DNA of 64,000 nt from Novosphingobium sp. B1 (GTDB taxonomy: Bacteria > Pseudomonadota > Alphaproteobacteria > Sphingomonadales > Sphingomonadaceae). Under the pieces are notes generated by a model. It saw only the letters and a program-made list of their open reading frames with translations, was not told where the DNA came from and searched no databases. A program made the translations under genes and the position numbers. Position 1 is the first letter of the stretch; every line of letters begins with the position of its first letter. Of the stretch, positions 56,886 through 64,000 are shown piece after piece. Where the stretch lies: contig NZ_FWXL01000008.1 in the NCBI RefSeq assembly GCF_900176395.1, positions 1-64,000 of the forward strand. The letters run 5' to 3'.

Positions 56886-57260
56886 TCAGCGCGCCGCCAT
56901 CGTCCAGCGGAAAAGATGCGTCCGGCCTGAGATCGGCGATGCCTGGCGCACTTCTTCCTTGAGTCGCAAACCCTGCGCCTCAAGCAGACCTCGTATCACC
57001 GTCCAATCGCTCCAGCGTGTGAGACCCGCCACGATCTGCGCCTTTCCGATGGATTTGCGAGCACTGACTAGCCCGGAAGCGATGTCGATGCCTGGCGCGG
57101 CAAAGGCTGTGGCGGCAAAGGCCGAAGATTCCGGGATGCGGCTGTCGAAGACGACAACGGGCGCAGTTAAGACGGCGGCGCTCGCAATCGCGGGGCTCGC
57201 AGCCGCCGATCCGACCAGCGCGCCGCCCTTGAGCATGGTGCGTCGGGTCAGGCGCATCAC
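56886..57260 (-). CDS. Small Tat-exported protein of the flavocytochrome operon
   Basis: A 124-residue protein with a twin-arginine signal RLTRRTMLKGGALVGSAAA and AIASA cleavage. The mature part of about 95 residues (VVVFDSRIPESSAFAATAFA, WSDWTVIRGLLEAQGL) has no recognised domain. It overlaps the cytochrome gene by four bases, so it is made with the flavoprotein/cytochrome pair. It may help export or maturation of the flavoprotein, which has no signal peptide of its own. Confidence 0.7.
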   Translation of the reverse strand: MMRLTRRTMLKGGALVGSAAASPAIASAAVLTAPVVVFDSRIPESSAFAATAFAAPGIDIASGLVSARKSIGKAQIVAGLTRWSDWTVIRGLLEAQGLRLKEEVRQASPISGRTHLFRWTMAAR

Positions 57261-57673
57261 CCGGCCTTTCCGAGATAGATTGCAACCGCTTCAAGTTCGG
57301 GATCGGTCAGGTCAACCTTCGTCTGCTGCGGCATGGCACCCTTGCCCATGCGCACCACGGTTTTCACGTAATCGCGCGTGAGATCCGTGCGGTTGGCAAG
57401 CAGCCCCTGATCCGGGGAATTGCCGGCCATCATCTGCTGCTTCGTCAGCAGGTTCGTGCCCATGCCGCCAGCGAGGTGGCAATAGCCGCAGTGCACCTCG
57501 AACAGCACCTTCCCGTCGCCGCCTGGCTTGAGCCGATCTCCCTGGGGTGCAACCGGGCGCAGCATATACGGCGGCATCGGGGGCGGCCCGCCTGCAGGAG
57601 GCGCGGCATAAGCTGCGGCACCCACGGCGACAAGGGCAACACCGAGAAGGACACGCCTCACGTCATTCGTCAT
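57257..57673 (-). CDS. c-type cytochrome subunit of a flavocytochrome
   Basis: A 138-residue protein starting MTNDVRRVLLGVALVAVGAA with an AYA-AP signal cleavage. The single heme motif is VHCGYCHLAGGMG (C-x2-C-H), with the distal Met probably in MGKGAMPQQTKVD. The start lies one base after the stop of the VAO/4-cresol-dehydrogenase-like flavoprotein, so the two form a flavocytochrome like PchF/PchC, eugenol hydroxylase or pinoresinol hydroxylase. It accepts electrons from the flavin. Confidence 0.87.
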   Translation of the reverse strand: MTNDVRRVLLGVALVAVGAAAYAAPPAGGPPPMPPYMLRPVAPQGDRLKPGGDGKVLFEVHCGYCHLAGGMGTNLLTKQQMMAGNSPDQGLLANRTDLTRDYVKTVVRMGKGAMPQQTKVDLTDPELEAVAIYLGKAG

Positions 57674-57674
57674 G

Positions 57675-59261
57675 TCACTGGCCCTCCTTCCAGGCCTTGC
57701 CGCGCTGATCGGCGTAGGCAGCGGGCCACACCCCCTGCTTGCCCGGCGCAATGATGCCATTGGGATCGAGCGCCGACTTCACCTTTTCATCGAAGCGGCG
57801 CAGCGCATGATCGTTGAAATCGAACGTTTCCATGACGGGATCCATCCAGCCCAGATGCGTGCGATATTCGGCGTAGCCGGCCTTGGCCGTCTCGGAGATC
57901 AGGGCATCGAACAGCTTGCGCATCTTCACGACCTGGGCAGCGTCATCGCGATCGTACATCAGCATGTTGACGTTATTGGCAAAGCGCCCGCCGATGGTGA
58001 AGCTGGCATAGAAATCGACATCGAAATCAGCGATGATCTTGCGGCTGCGGGCCATCTGGTCGAGCACATGCCTGCCCGTCGCCGGGACAACGGGCGAGAA
58101 GCCCATGTGCGCGCCACGCCCGCCGATCCAGTCCGACATCTGCAAGGGCACGGCCGAAGGCACGCCCATCGTCGTCTCGTACTGGCCGATCGGATCGCCC
58201 TGACGCCACCAGTGCTCGGCCGGTGCCGCTGCAAGATTGCGCTTCATCGCCGCCTTGACCACGTCAGCCCTCGCCCGGACCACGGCTTCCTCGCCGTAGA
58301 GCCGCAGCGCGACCTGCCAGTAGCCGAGCTTGTGCTCGCGCAGCAGTTCATCCACGCGCCAGTCGGGAATGGCCGAGGGCTTATCCCAGAAATCCTTGCG
58401 CTGCCCCTTCAACACCATCTTGCCAAGCCACGACGGGATGAACACGTTCTGGTCGATCAGGCCGGAAATCTTGAGCGGCGCGATGGTGTCGATCACCCAG
58501 CCGATGTCTTCGGCCTTGTGGATGTCAAAGACGATCTCGAGCGAGGTTTCCGGCGCGGGCTGCAGCCAGACGCCGGCCTTGGTCACTATCCCGAGGTTCG
58601 ATTGCGAGAACGCCAGATCCCATGTCGGGCCGTAGCTCATCGGGAAGAGATGCCAGGCAGAATTGTCCTTCATCGCGCCCATGCCGGTCCGCACGAGATC
58701 GCCGTCCGGCAGCACCGCCTCGATCCCGCAGAGGTTGCGTGCGTGCAGGCCGTACGAGGTATAGCCGATGCCGTGCTCCAGCGCATTGCCAAGGACCGAA
58801 CCCCAGGCATTGCCAGGGACCGACAGCCACAGCGGCGCCTTCTCGCGCTGGATCTGGTCGTAGAGATCGAAGAAACCCACGCCCGGTTCGACAACGCAGT
58901 AGGCAAGCTTGTGATCAAGCTCGAGCACCTTGTTCATCCGGCCGAGGTCGAGCACCACAGTGCCCGGCATGCGCGGCGCTGCCGTGCCGTAACCGAGGTT
59001 CTTGCCACGCGCCACAGGCCAGAGCGGCACCTTGTGCTCATTGGCAAGACGAACGATCGCGCGGACTTCCTCGACGCTGGCAGGGGCAACCGCCGCTGAC
59101 GCAGGCCATTCCTCGGTCGTGCCCGGTGCATAGGTATCGGCATAGGCATCCCGATCAGCATCGGAATCCATGGCCCAGGCCTTCCCGACCACGCCGGCGA
59201 ATGCGGTCATCGCCGCCTGGAACTGTTTCGGACTGACGCGCGGTGGCAGATGCAGCTTCAC
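57675..59261 (-). CDS. VAO/4-cresol dehydrogenase-family flavoprotein
   Basis: A 528-residue FAD enzyme. The PCMH-type FAD domain has PASVEEVRAIVRLANEHKVP, LWPVARGKNLGYGTAAPRMP, VEPGVGFFDLYDQI and VPGNAWGSVLGNALEHGIGY; the C-terminal part has FSPVVPATGRHVLD and DPNGIIAPGKQGVW. Members oxidise para-alkyl phenols (4-cresol, vanillyl alcohol, eugenol, pinoresinol) through a quinone methide. It has no signal peptide. Coupled to a c-type cytochrome gene, it should be a dehydrogenase rather than an oxidase. The promoter at 59278-59328 is shared in sequence with that of the SnoaL operon. Confidence 0.92.
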   Translation of the reverse strand: MKLHLPPRVSPKQFQAAMTAFAGVVGKAWAMDSDADRDAYADTYAPGTTEEWPASAAVAPASVEEVRAIVRLANEHKVPLWPVARGKNLGYGTAAPRMPGTVVLDLGRMNKVLELDHKLAYCVVEPGVGFFDLYDQIQREKAPLWLSVPGNAWGSVLGNALEHGIGYTSYGLHARNLCGIEAVLPDGDLVRTGMGAMKDNSAWHLFPMSYGPTWDLAFSQSNLGIVTKAGVWLQPAPETSLEIVFDIHKAEDIGWVIDTIAPLKISGLIDQNVFIPSWLGKMVLKGQRKDFWDKPSAIPDWRVDELLREHKLGYWQVALRLYGEEAVVRARADVVKAAMKRNLAAAPAEHWWRQGDPIGQYETTMGVPSAVPLQMSDWIGGRGAHMGFSPVVPATGRHVLDQMARSRKIIADFDVDFYASFTIGGRFANNVNMLMYDRDDAAQVVKMRKLFDALISETAKAGYAEYRTHLGWMDPVMETFDFNDHALRRFDEKVKSALDPNGIIAPGKQGVWPAAYADQRGKAWKEGQ

Positions 59262-59277
59262 CGGTTTCTCCCGTACT

Positions 59278-59328
59278 TTTATTTATAACAATTGTTATCG
59301 TTATGGCTGCCGCTCGGCTTGCCGTCAA
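59278..59328 (-). promoter_or_regulatory. Promoter and palindromic operator of the flavocytochrome operon
   Basis: Read leftward, TTGACG (59328-59323), 17 bases, CATAAC (59305-59300), then the perfect palindrome ATAACAATTGTTAT (59298-59285) and AAATAAA before the start codon. The 17-base string CAATTGTTATAAATAAA recurs exactly at 62937-62953 in front of the divergent SnoaL gene, with the same TTGACG-N17 architecture. Confidence 0.75.
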
Positions 59329-59331
59329 GCA

Positions 59332-59829
59332 TCACGTCAGCGCATAGTACTTCACGTAATTGCCATCGGGCTTGCGCTCTCCCACGCCGATGAAGACGTG
59401 ACGGGTCAGCCAGTCGTGCTTGCCCTTGCTGGTCTCGAAAGTCGGCTGGGCGCGCAGGTAATACTCGGCATGCGGCACAGGCTCGCCCCCGGCGAAGGCC
59501 CAGGCGCGCAGGCGGTCCATCGTGCCGGGTTCGCGCCCCCACAGGAAGCCCTTGTTCTGCATGTAGATCAGCGTGCCGTCATCGACTTCGAGCACGTAGC
59601 GCGCGTCGAACACGGCGGTGTCATCAGGGCGGAAGAAGGCATAATCGCCGCCCGAGTTCGGCACGGCCTTGCCCTTCAGCCTTGGACCTTCGAACTCGCC
59701 CTCGTCTACATAGACGGCGCTGCGCATTCCGCCCGATGGCAGGTCGGGCACCATCTGTACGCGAGTGAAGCGCAGCCTGCAGGCAAAGGCGAATTCGAGG
59801 CGGGGATTGTCGAGTGTGGAAAAATCCAT
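59332..59829 (-). CDS. DUF3237 (UPF0311) family protein
   Basis: A 165-residue protein. LEFAFACRLRFTRVQMVPDL, GGMRSAVYVDEGEFEGPRLK and DARYVLEVDDGTLIYMQNKG followed by RVFIG-like VFIGVGERK match the DUF3237 fold, a small beta barrel found in aromatic-degradation clusters, of unknown activity. It follows PQQ dehydrogenase 2 by ten bases and ends just before the flavocytochrome promoter. Confidence 0.88.
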   Translation of the reverse strand: MDFSTLDNPRLEFAFACRLRFTRVQMVPDLPSGGMRSAVYVDEGEFEGPRLKGKAVPNSGGDYAFFRPDDTAVFDARYVLEVDDGTLIYMQNKGFLWGREPGTMDRLRAWAFAGGEPVPHAEYYLRAQPTFETSKGKHDWLTRHVFIGVGERKPDGNYVKYYALT

Positions 59830-59839
59830 TTGGGTCGCC

Positions 59840-62020
59840 TCAATAGTTCGAAAGGATCGTCAGGCTCGGCCCGTCGAGCGGCTTGCCGGCCTTTTGCTTG
59901 GCGAGTTCGTCGGCGCGGGTCTTGGCCTGCAGATCGATCAGGTAAGCGTGGATTGCATCGGCATCGCCGGGCGAAAGGATATCGTCCCAGCGCGGCATGC
60001 CGTTCGGCGTCAGCAGCCCTTCCAGCACGATCTGACGGAACGCCTCGTGCGTGCCCGGCTGCATGCGGCGCAAGTCCGGCGTAATCGAGCGCGGCTGGTT
60101 GGCGTGGCAGATGGCGCAGTTGCCGAAGAACAGGCCCTGCCCCCTGGCGATGGTCGCTGACGTCACGCCCGGAGCCTGCGCCGGAGCCTCGGGCGCAACC
60201 TCCAGCGGTGGCAGCAGATCCGGCATCGGCACCTTGCCGCCGCCCAGCCTGAACACCAGCAGCCGGTTCATGTTGCCACGCGTGTAGGCAGCCGAATAGC
60301 GCGGCACGAAGGGATAGCCGCCGCCGCCCCACCCGGCCATGACGGCAATGTATTGCACGCCCTTGGCCTCGTAGGTGATCGGCGCCGCCATGATCGGCGT
60401 TCCGGTATCAATCTCCTTGAGGAGCTTCCCCGTCCGGGTCTCGCGCACGAACAGCTTGCCGGTGACGCCCCCGTAGATCGTCAGGCCCGAGGCCGTGGTC
60501 AGCACGCCGCCGCGATCCTGCCATCCCGCCGTATCCGCCGCCCAGACGGTCTTGCCGGTAAGCGGATCGATTGCGCGAAGTTGCGCGGTGGCGGGTTGCT
60601 TCAGGGCTTCCTGATAGGCTGGCAACTTGCGCACGGCCTCGCCGAACTCGGGCGGGAATGCTGACAGCGCTTCCTTGACATCAGGCGTGAAGATCAGCGC
60701 AGCATCGTTGTTCAGCCCGCGCGCCTTCAGCGGCTTGGCCCCCGGCGTCATGAAGATCAGGTTGCCCATATCCAGCACTGCGCCGATGTAGAGCCCGGTT
60801 GCCGGATCGTAGCTGGCGGGATGCCAGTTGCGCGCGCCGGTCGTGGCCGGGAACACGATCTTGGGGCCGGTGGTGTAGTCTGCCGCCTCCGGGTCGAGCA
60901 CAGGGCGGCCGGTCTTCGGGTCGATGCCCTTGGCCCAGTTGGTGCGGACAATGGGATTGGCGCGCAGCAGCCTGCCATCGCGCCGGTCAAGGATGTAGAG
61001 ATAGCCGTTCTTGGGCGCGTGAAGCACCACCGGGCGGCTTTCGCCATCGATGTCCATGCGCGTGAAGATCATCGGCTGGGTGGCGGTGAAGTCCCAGTTG
61101 TCACCAGGCGTTTCCTGGTAGTGCCACTTCATCCGCCCCGTCTTCGGATCAAGCGCGACAAGGCTGGCCAGGTAGAGATTGTCGCCGCCCGAAGGCGAGC
61201 GCTTCGAGGTGGCATAGGGCCCGCCGTTGCCGGTGCCGACAAGAACGAGGCCAGTCTCGGCATCGTAGTTGATCGCATCCCACGGAGAACCCCCGCCGCC
61301 GATGTCCCAGCGGCTGTTCGGATCCCAGGTCTTGAGCGCCGCCTCGAGCTCAGGCGTTTCCTGCGGACCGAGCTTCGGGTCATGAGGGACAACGTGCCAG
61401 CGCCAGCGCAGCTTGCCCGTGTCCAGATCCAGCGCGGTGACATAGCCGCGCACGTCATATTCCGCGCCGCCCATGCCGATGACGACGACATCTCCCGCCA
61501 CTTCCGGGGCGCCGGTCGAGTTGTCGCCCTTGGCGCGGTTCTCGATGAAATCGCTTTTCCACACGACGGCGCCGGTCCGCGCATCGAGCGCGTATATCCA
61601 GCCATCGAGGCTGGCGACGAAGACCTTGCCCCGCGCAACGGCAACGCCGCGATTGACCATGTCGCAGCAAACCGTGCGGTTGACCTGCATGTCGACTTCA
61701 GGCTCGAACCGCCAGAGCGGCTTGCCCGAAGCCGCATCGAAGGCATAGGCGCGGCCAGCCGTACCGGATGTGTAGAGCACGCCATCAACCACGACGGGCG
61801 TTGCTTCCTGCCCCCGGAACGTGTCGAGGTCTGCCGCCCAGGCAAGGCCGAGGTCGTCGACATTCCCGGCGTTGATCGCGGTCAGCTGCGAATGATGCGT
61901 CTTGCCAGCATCGCCGCCAGGACTTGTCCACTCATGCCCCGCGCCTTGGGTCAGAACCGTTGCACCGCCGAGCGAGCAGGCGGCGAGACCAAGCACCAGA
62001 CTGGCAAGCAACTGACGCAT
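59840..62020 (-). CDS. PQQ-dependent quinohemoprotein alcohol dehydrogenase 2
   Basis: A 726-residue protein; ATG 62020 overlaps the NTF2-like gene stop (TGATG). The signal MRQLLASLVLGLAAC carries a lipobox (Cys15). The propeller has TVCCDMVNRGVAVARGKVFV (adjacent Cys pair), DIGGGGSPWDAINYDAETGL and NWDFTATQPMIF (active Asp). The C-terminal cytochrome domain has CAICH (GNCAICHANQPR). It is a paralogue of dehydrogenase 1 and might act on a different alcohol in the same pathway. It also needs PQQ from outside the window's genes. Confidence 0.93.
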   Translation of the reverse strand: MRQLLASLVLGLAACSLGGATVLTQGAGHEWTSPGGDAGKTHHSQLTAINAGNVDDLGLAWAADLDTFRGQEATPVVVDGVLYTSGTAGRAYAFDAASGKPLWRFEPEVDMQVNRTVCCDMVNRGVAVARGKVFVASLDGWIYALDARTGAVVWKSDFIENRAKGDNSTGAPEVAGDVVVIGMGGAEYDVRGYVTALDLDTGKLRWRWHVVPHDPKLGPQETPELEAALKTWDPNSRWDIGGGGSPWDAINYDAETGLVLVGTGNGGPYATSKRSPSGGDNLYLASLVALDPKTGRMKWHYQETPGDNWDFTATQPMIFTRMDIDGESRPVVLHAPKNGYLYILDRRDGRLLRANPIVRTNWAKGIDPKTGRPVLDPEAADYTTGPKIVFPATTGARNWHPASYDPATGLYIGAVLDMGNLIFMTPGAKPLKARGLNNDAALIFTPDVKEALSAFPPEFGEAVRKLPAYQEALKQPATAQLRAIDPLTGKTVWAADTAGWQDRGGVLTTASGLTIYGGVTGKLFVRETRTGKLLKEIDTGTPIMAAPITYEAKGVQYIAVMAGWGGGGYPFVPRYSAAYTRGNMNRLLVFRLGGGKVPMPDLLPPLEVAPEAPAQAPGVTSATIARGQGLFFGNCAICHANQPRSITPDLRRMQPGTHEAFRQIVLEGLLTPNGMPRWDDILSPGDADAIHAYLIDLQAKTRADELAKQKAGKPLDGPSLTILSNY

Positions 62021-62877
62021 CACAGCGAGTCCCACGGAGATGGCATGCGGTAGGGCACGGTGATGAAGTTGGCCTCGATCTGTTCGATCATGCCATGATC
62101 GATCTTGAACAGTTCAGAGATGTAGAAGCTGTGCGGACGCAGGACCGGGCTTTTCACGGTGCGGCCGTCGGTCAGCTGATATTCGCGCAACCGGCCCGAA
62201 TGGTCGATGAAACCGAAGGCCAGAACCAGCCCGCGTTCCTCGTCGACCAGCGGGAAGCGGCGCGCGCGCAAATCGTCGTCGTAGCGATAGTTGCCCATGC
62301 GGAACTGCTCTTCGCAACTCAGCGCCGAGACCGGCACGATCTTGGCAAATTCGGGATTGCGTGTTGTCTGGACGCCGTTTTCCACGCGATTGCAATCGGG
62401 GTGGAACTTCGTGTGGATGGTTCCGTCGTTGCGCTGGAGCGTATCGAAGTAGCCGTTCGACAGCCGCACCATCTCGTCGCGGGCCGCTGGCGCCTCCGGC
62501 TCGCGGTGCAGGATTGGCTTGTCCCAGTAGCGGCAATTCTCGAACTTGATGCCGCTGTCGGACTGACGGACGATCAGCATCTCGCACTCGGCGATCTGGC
62601 CTTCTTCAGTGACGCGCAGGCGCAGGGTGAAGGCCGATTCCTCGATGGGTTCGATGACCGTGCCAAAGTACCCGATCTGGCCGGTCTTCACATCGGCGAA
62701 GCGCAGTTGATAATCGCCCAGCCGGTCGATCGTGCCCCACACGCCATCGCCGATATCCAGCATGACGTTGTTTTCGCTGTGATACGCATTGGGCGCCCAG
62801 TCGAGCGCATGGGGATCGCGCGCGTTCAGGGCAGCAAGGAACCGGTCAAGAACGGCATAGAGCGCGGCGCGGGTCAT
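62020..62877 (-). CDS. NTF2-like superfamily protein (tandem domain)
   Basis: A 285-residue protein starting MTRAALYAVLDRFLAALNAR; the frame to 62994 is rejected. Two NTF2-like alpha+beta barrels are apparent, at about 1-135 (DWAPNAYHSENNVMLDIGDG) and 145-285 (LSNGYFDTLQRNDGTIHTKF, FYISELFKIDHGMIEQIEAN). The second ends FITVPYRMPSPW. The LdpA/LsdE-type gamma-formaldehyde lyases for diarylpropanes are NTF2-like enzymes found in Novosphingobium and Sphingobium, so a lyase or isomerase role is conceivable but unproven. First gene of the operon with PQQ dehydrogenase 2 and DUF3237. Confidence 0.8.
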   Translation of the reverse strand: MTRAALYAVLDRFLAALNARDPHALDWAPNAYHSENNVMLDIGDGVWGTIDRLGDYQLRFADVKTGQIGYFGTVIEPIEESAFTLRLRVTEEGQIAECEMLIVRQSDSGIKFENCRYWDKPILHREPEAPAARDEMVRLSNGYFDTLQRNDGTIHTKFHPDCNRVENGVQTTRNPEFAKIVPVSALSCEEQFRMGNYRYDDDLRARRFPLVDEERGLVLAFGFIDHSGRLREYQLTDGRTVKSPVLRPHSFYISELFKIDHGMIEQIEANFITVPYRMPSPWDSL

Positions 62878-62903
62878 CGATTCTCCCAAGGCAAATTGAG
62901 GCT

Positions 62904-62953
62904 TTGACGGCCTTCTCGCTCCAAGGCATACTCTACCAATTGTTATAAATAAA
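62904..62953 (+). promoter_or_regulatory. Promoter and operator of the SnoaL-like operon
   Basis: TTGACG (62904-62909), 17 bases, CATACT (62927-62932), then CAATTGTTATAAATAAA (62937-62953) and GGGGAGAG before the ATG at 62966. The architecture copies the flavocytochrome promoter at 59278-59328. The palindrome here has one degenerate arm (ACCAATTGTTA). Confidence 0.75.
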
Positions 62954-62965
62954 GGGGAGAGACGC

Positions 62966-63355
62966 ATGGTGCGCAGCACAGCCGAGCAGGCCAACCACGA
63001 TCTCGTGCTCGAGATGTATCACAAGGTCCTGATCGCGATGGATAGCAGCGCGGTCGATCGCTATATCTCTCCGGGATACGTGCAGCATTCCTCGCTTGCG
63101 GAACCATCGGTTGAAGCCCTGAAGGGTTTTCTCGACCGGGTCCGCGCCGAATCGCCCGATGCCACGCAGACCATTCATCGCAGTTTCGTCGATGGCGATC
63201 ATGTGATCACGCACACCCATGTCGTGCGCTGGCCGAACGACCCCGGCCTTGCAGTGGTCGACATCTTCCGGGTGGAGGATGGCCTGATCGTCGAACACTG
63301 GGACGTGATACAGGACGTTCCGGAAAAGCCGGTGAACCCCAGCAGCATGTTTTGA
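62966..63355 (+). CDS. SnoaL-like (NTF2-fold) protein
   Basis: A 129-residue protein preceded by GGGGAGAG. LVLEMYHKVLIAMDSSAVDR, YISPGYVQHSS, HVITHTHVVRWPNDPGLAVV and DIFRVEDGLIVEHWDVIQDV are typical of the SnoaL-like polyketide-cyclase/aldol-condensation group. Cytoplasmic, since no signal is present. Its paralogue at 63369 is exported. Likely an isomerase, cyclase or lyase acting on a pathway intermediate. Confidence 0.88.
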   Translation: MVRSTAEQANHDLVLEMYHKVLIAMDSSAVDRYISPGYVQHSSLAEPSVEALKGFLDRVRAESPDATQTIHRSFVDGDHVITHTHVVRWPNDPGLAVVDIFRVEDGLIVEHWDVIQDVPEKPVNPSSMF

Positions 63356-63368
63356 CGGGAGAGACACG

Positions 63369-63821
63369 ATGCGCCTTCTTGCTACCGCCACCGCAATTGC
63401 CCTCACAGCCACCGCCGCGCAGGCGGAAGAATGCAAGCTGACCCCGAAACAGGTCGTGAGCAATTTCATGGACGAGTTCTACATCCAGAAGAGGGTCCGC
63501 TCCTCGTTCGAGCGCTGGGTCGATCCCGGTTACATCCAGCACAATCCTTACGCTGCCACGGGTCGCGAAGCGGCGATCGGCTTCCTCGAGAAGTTCGTGG
63601 CGGAAAATCCCGGACAGAAGACGACCATCCACCGCATCATTGCCGATGGCAATCTCGTCGCGGTGCACAGCCATGGCTGGATGGAAAACGGCGATGCGGC
63701 GGCCAGGCGCGGCTTCGCCGTGGTCGACATCTTCCGTGTCGATGGATGCCGGGTGATGGAACACTGGGACGTGCTTTCGCCCGTGCCGGAAGCGTCGGCC
63801 AACAGCAACTCGATGTTCTGA
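63369..63821 (+). CDS. Exported SnoaL-like (NTF2-fold) protein
   Basis: A 150-residue protein with signal peptide MRLLATATAIALTATAAQA. The mature part has DEFYIQKRVRSSFERWVDPG, YIQHNPYAATGREA, NLVAVHSHGW and VVDIFRVDGCRVMEHWDVLS, paralogous to the cytoplasmic copy 13 bases upstream. A periplasmic member of this family fits with the periplasmic dehydrogenases in the cluster. Activity unknown. Confidence 0.87.
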   Translation: MRLLATATAIALTATAAQAEECKLTPKQVVSNFMDEFYIQKRVRSSFERWVDPGYIQHNPYAATGREAAIGFLEKFVAENPGQKTTIHRIIADGNLVAVHSHGWMENGDAAARRGFAVVDIFRVDGCRVMEHWDVLSPVPEASANSNSMF

Positions 63822-63822
63822 G

Positions 63823-64000
63823 ATGAAGCGCTTCGACAACAAGTGCGTGGCGATCCTGGGCGGCAACGCCGGGATCGGCCTCGCCGCGGCGCGCATGTTC
63901 GCAGCCGAGGGCGCCAAGCTCGCCATCACCGGGCGCAATACCGAGACCTTGCGAGCTGTGGCCGAGGAACTCGACGCGCTGTGCATCCGCGCGGACATGG
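63823..64000 (+). CDS. Short-chain dehydrogenase, 5' part
   Basis: The first 59 codons of an SDR that runs off the window. MKRFDNKCVAILGGNAGIGL carries the NAD(P) glycine motif in the GGNAGIG form, followed by AAEGAKLAITGRNTETLRAV. It starts one base after the SnoaL stop codon, so it is part of the same rightward operon. Substrate unknown. Confidence 0.88.
   Translation, partial: MKRFDNKCVAILGGNAGIGLAAARMFAAEGAKLAITGRNTETLRAVAEELDALCIRADM

Noticed and set aside
57672..59099. A 475-codon plus-strand open frame
   Set aside because: Antisense to the FAD flavoprotein, with Asp/His/Arg-rich shadow composition.

Overview
The window looks like chromosomal DNA of a GC-rich alphaproteobacterium, most likely a sphingomonad such as Novosphingobium. 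This is inferred from the gene content: COQ9, a TorF-type porin, xanthine-dehydrogenase-type PaoABC subunits, FeoAB, and above all a LigM-type aryl O-demethylase with MetF and PurU and LigF-like glutathione transferases. That last set is the tetrahydrofolate-linked lignin-aromatic toolkit known from Sphingobium and Novosphingobium. No rRNA, tRNA or CRISPR array was recognised.

Positions 1-15.4 kb are accessory DNA, visibly poorer in G+C than the rest. The left part holds small exported or lipidated proteins of unknown function (519-2826, 6242-8527), an excisionase-like HTH protein (4046-4225) and a putative HUH replication protein with a tandem acidic repeat (4494-5906). Then come a small serine resolvase with its own cluster of recombination sites (8540-9273) and a tightly packed operon of an atypical large serine recombinase with two different ParB/RepB-type proteins (12632 to 9275). 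The right part is a type II restriction-modification operon: ribbon-helix-helix protein, C5 methyltransferase and NotI-family endonuclease (15413 to 13146). Replication, resolution, partition and restriction-modification functions together suggest an integrated plasmid-like mosaic. Its ends were not found.

Positions 16-41.7 kb are mostly core or housekeeping genes: an FdhF/YdeP oxidoreductase, a catalase-like protein, the PaoABC molybdo-flavoenzyme, a TorF porin, a SulP anion transporter overlapping a beta-carbonic anhydrase, an OmpR/EnvZ-like two-component pair, acetyl-CoA synthetase, a chemoreceptor, SSB, FeoAB, COQ9, an ankyrin protein, a SCO protein, YcgN, a YgjP-type metalloprotease, RibD and RibE.

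Positions 41.7-64 kb form a large, coherent and probably inducible catabolic cluster for a methoxylated aromatic, plausibly a lignin-derived dimer or phenylpropanoid. It encodes a LigM-like O-demethylase plus MetF and PurU for one-carbon disposal. It also encodes three GST-fold proteins, two alpha/beta hydrolases, an SDR, an amidohydrolase, an aldehyde dehydrogenase, an acyl-CoA synthetase and two lipoprotein-type PQQ/heme alcohol dehydrogenases. The remaining genes are a 4-cresol-dehydrogenase-type flavocytochrome with a small Tat-exported partner, a DUF3237 protein, three NTF2/SnoaL-fold proteins and the start of another SDR. A logical flow would be periplasmic oxidation by the flavocytochrome and PQQ enzymes, aldehyde oxidation, CoA activation or glutathione-dependent cleavage, and O-demethylation feeding the folate pool. 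The substrate is not determined by sequence alone. Two pairs of shared promoter/operator sequences (44741-44759 with 56683-56699, and 59278-59328 with 62904-62953) suggest that the operons answer to common regulators, which are not encoded in the window.
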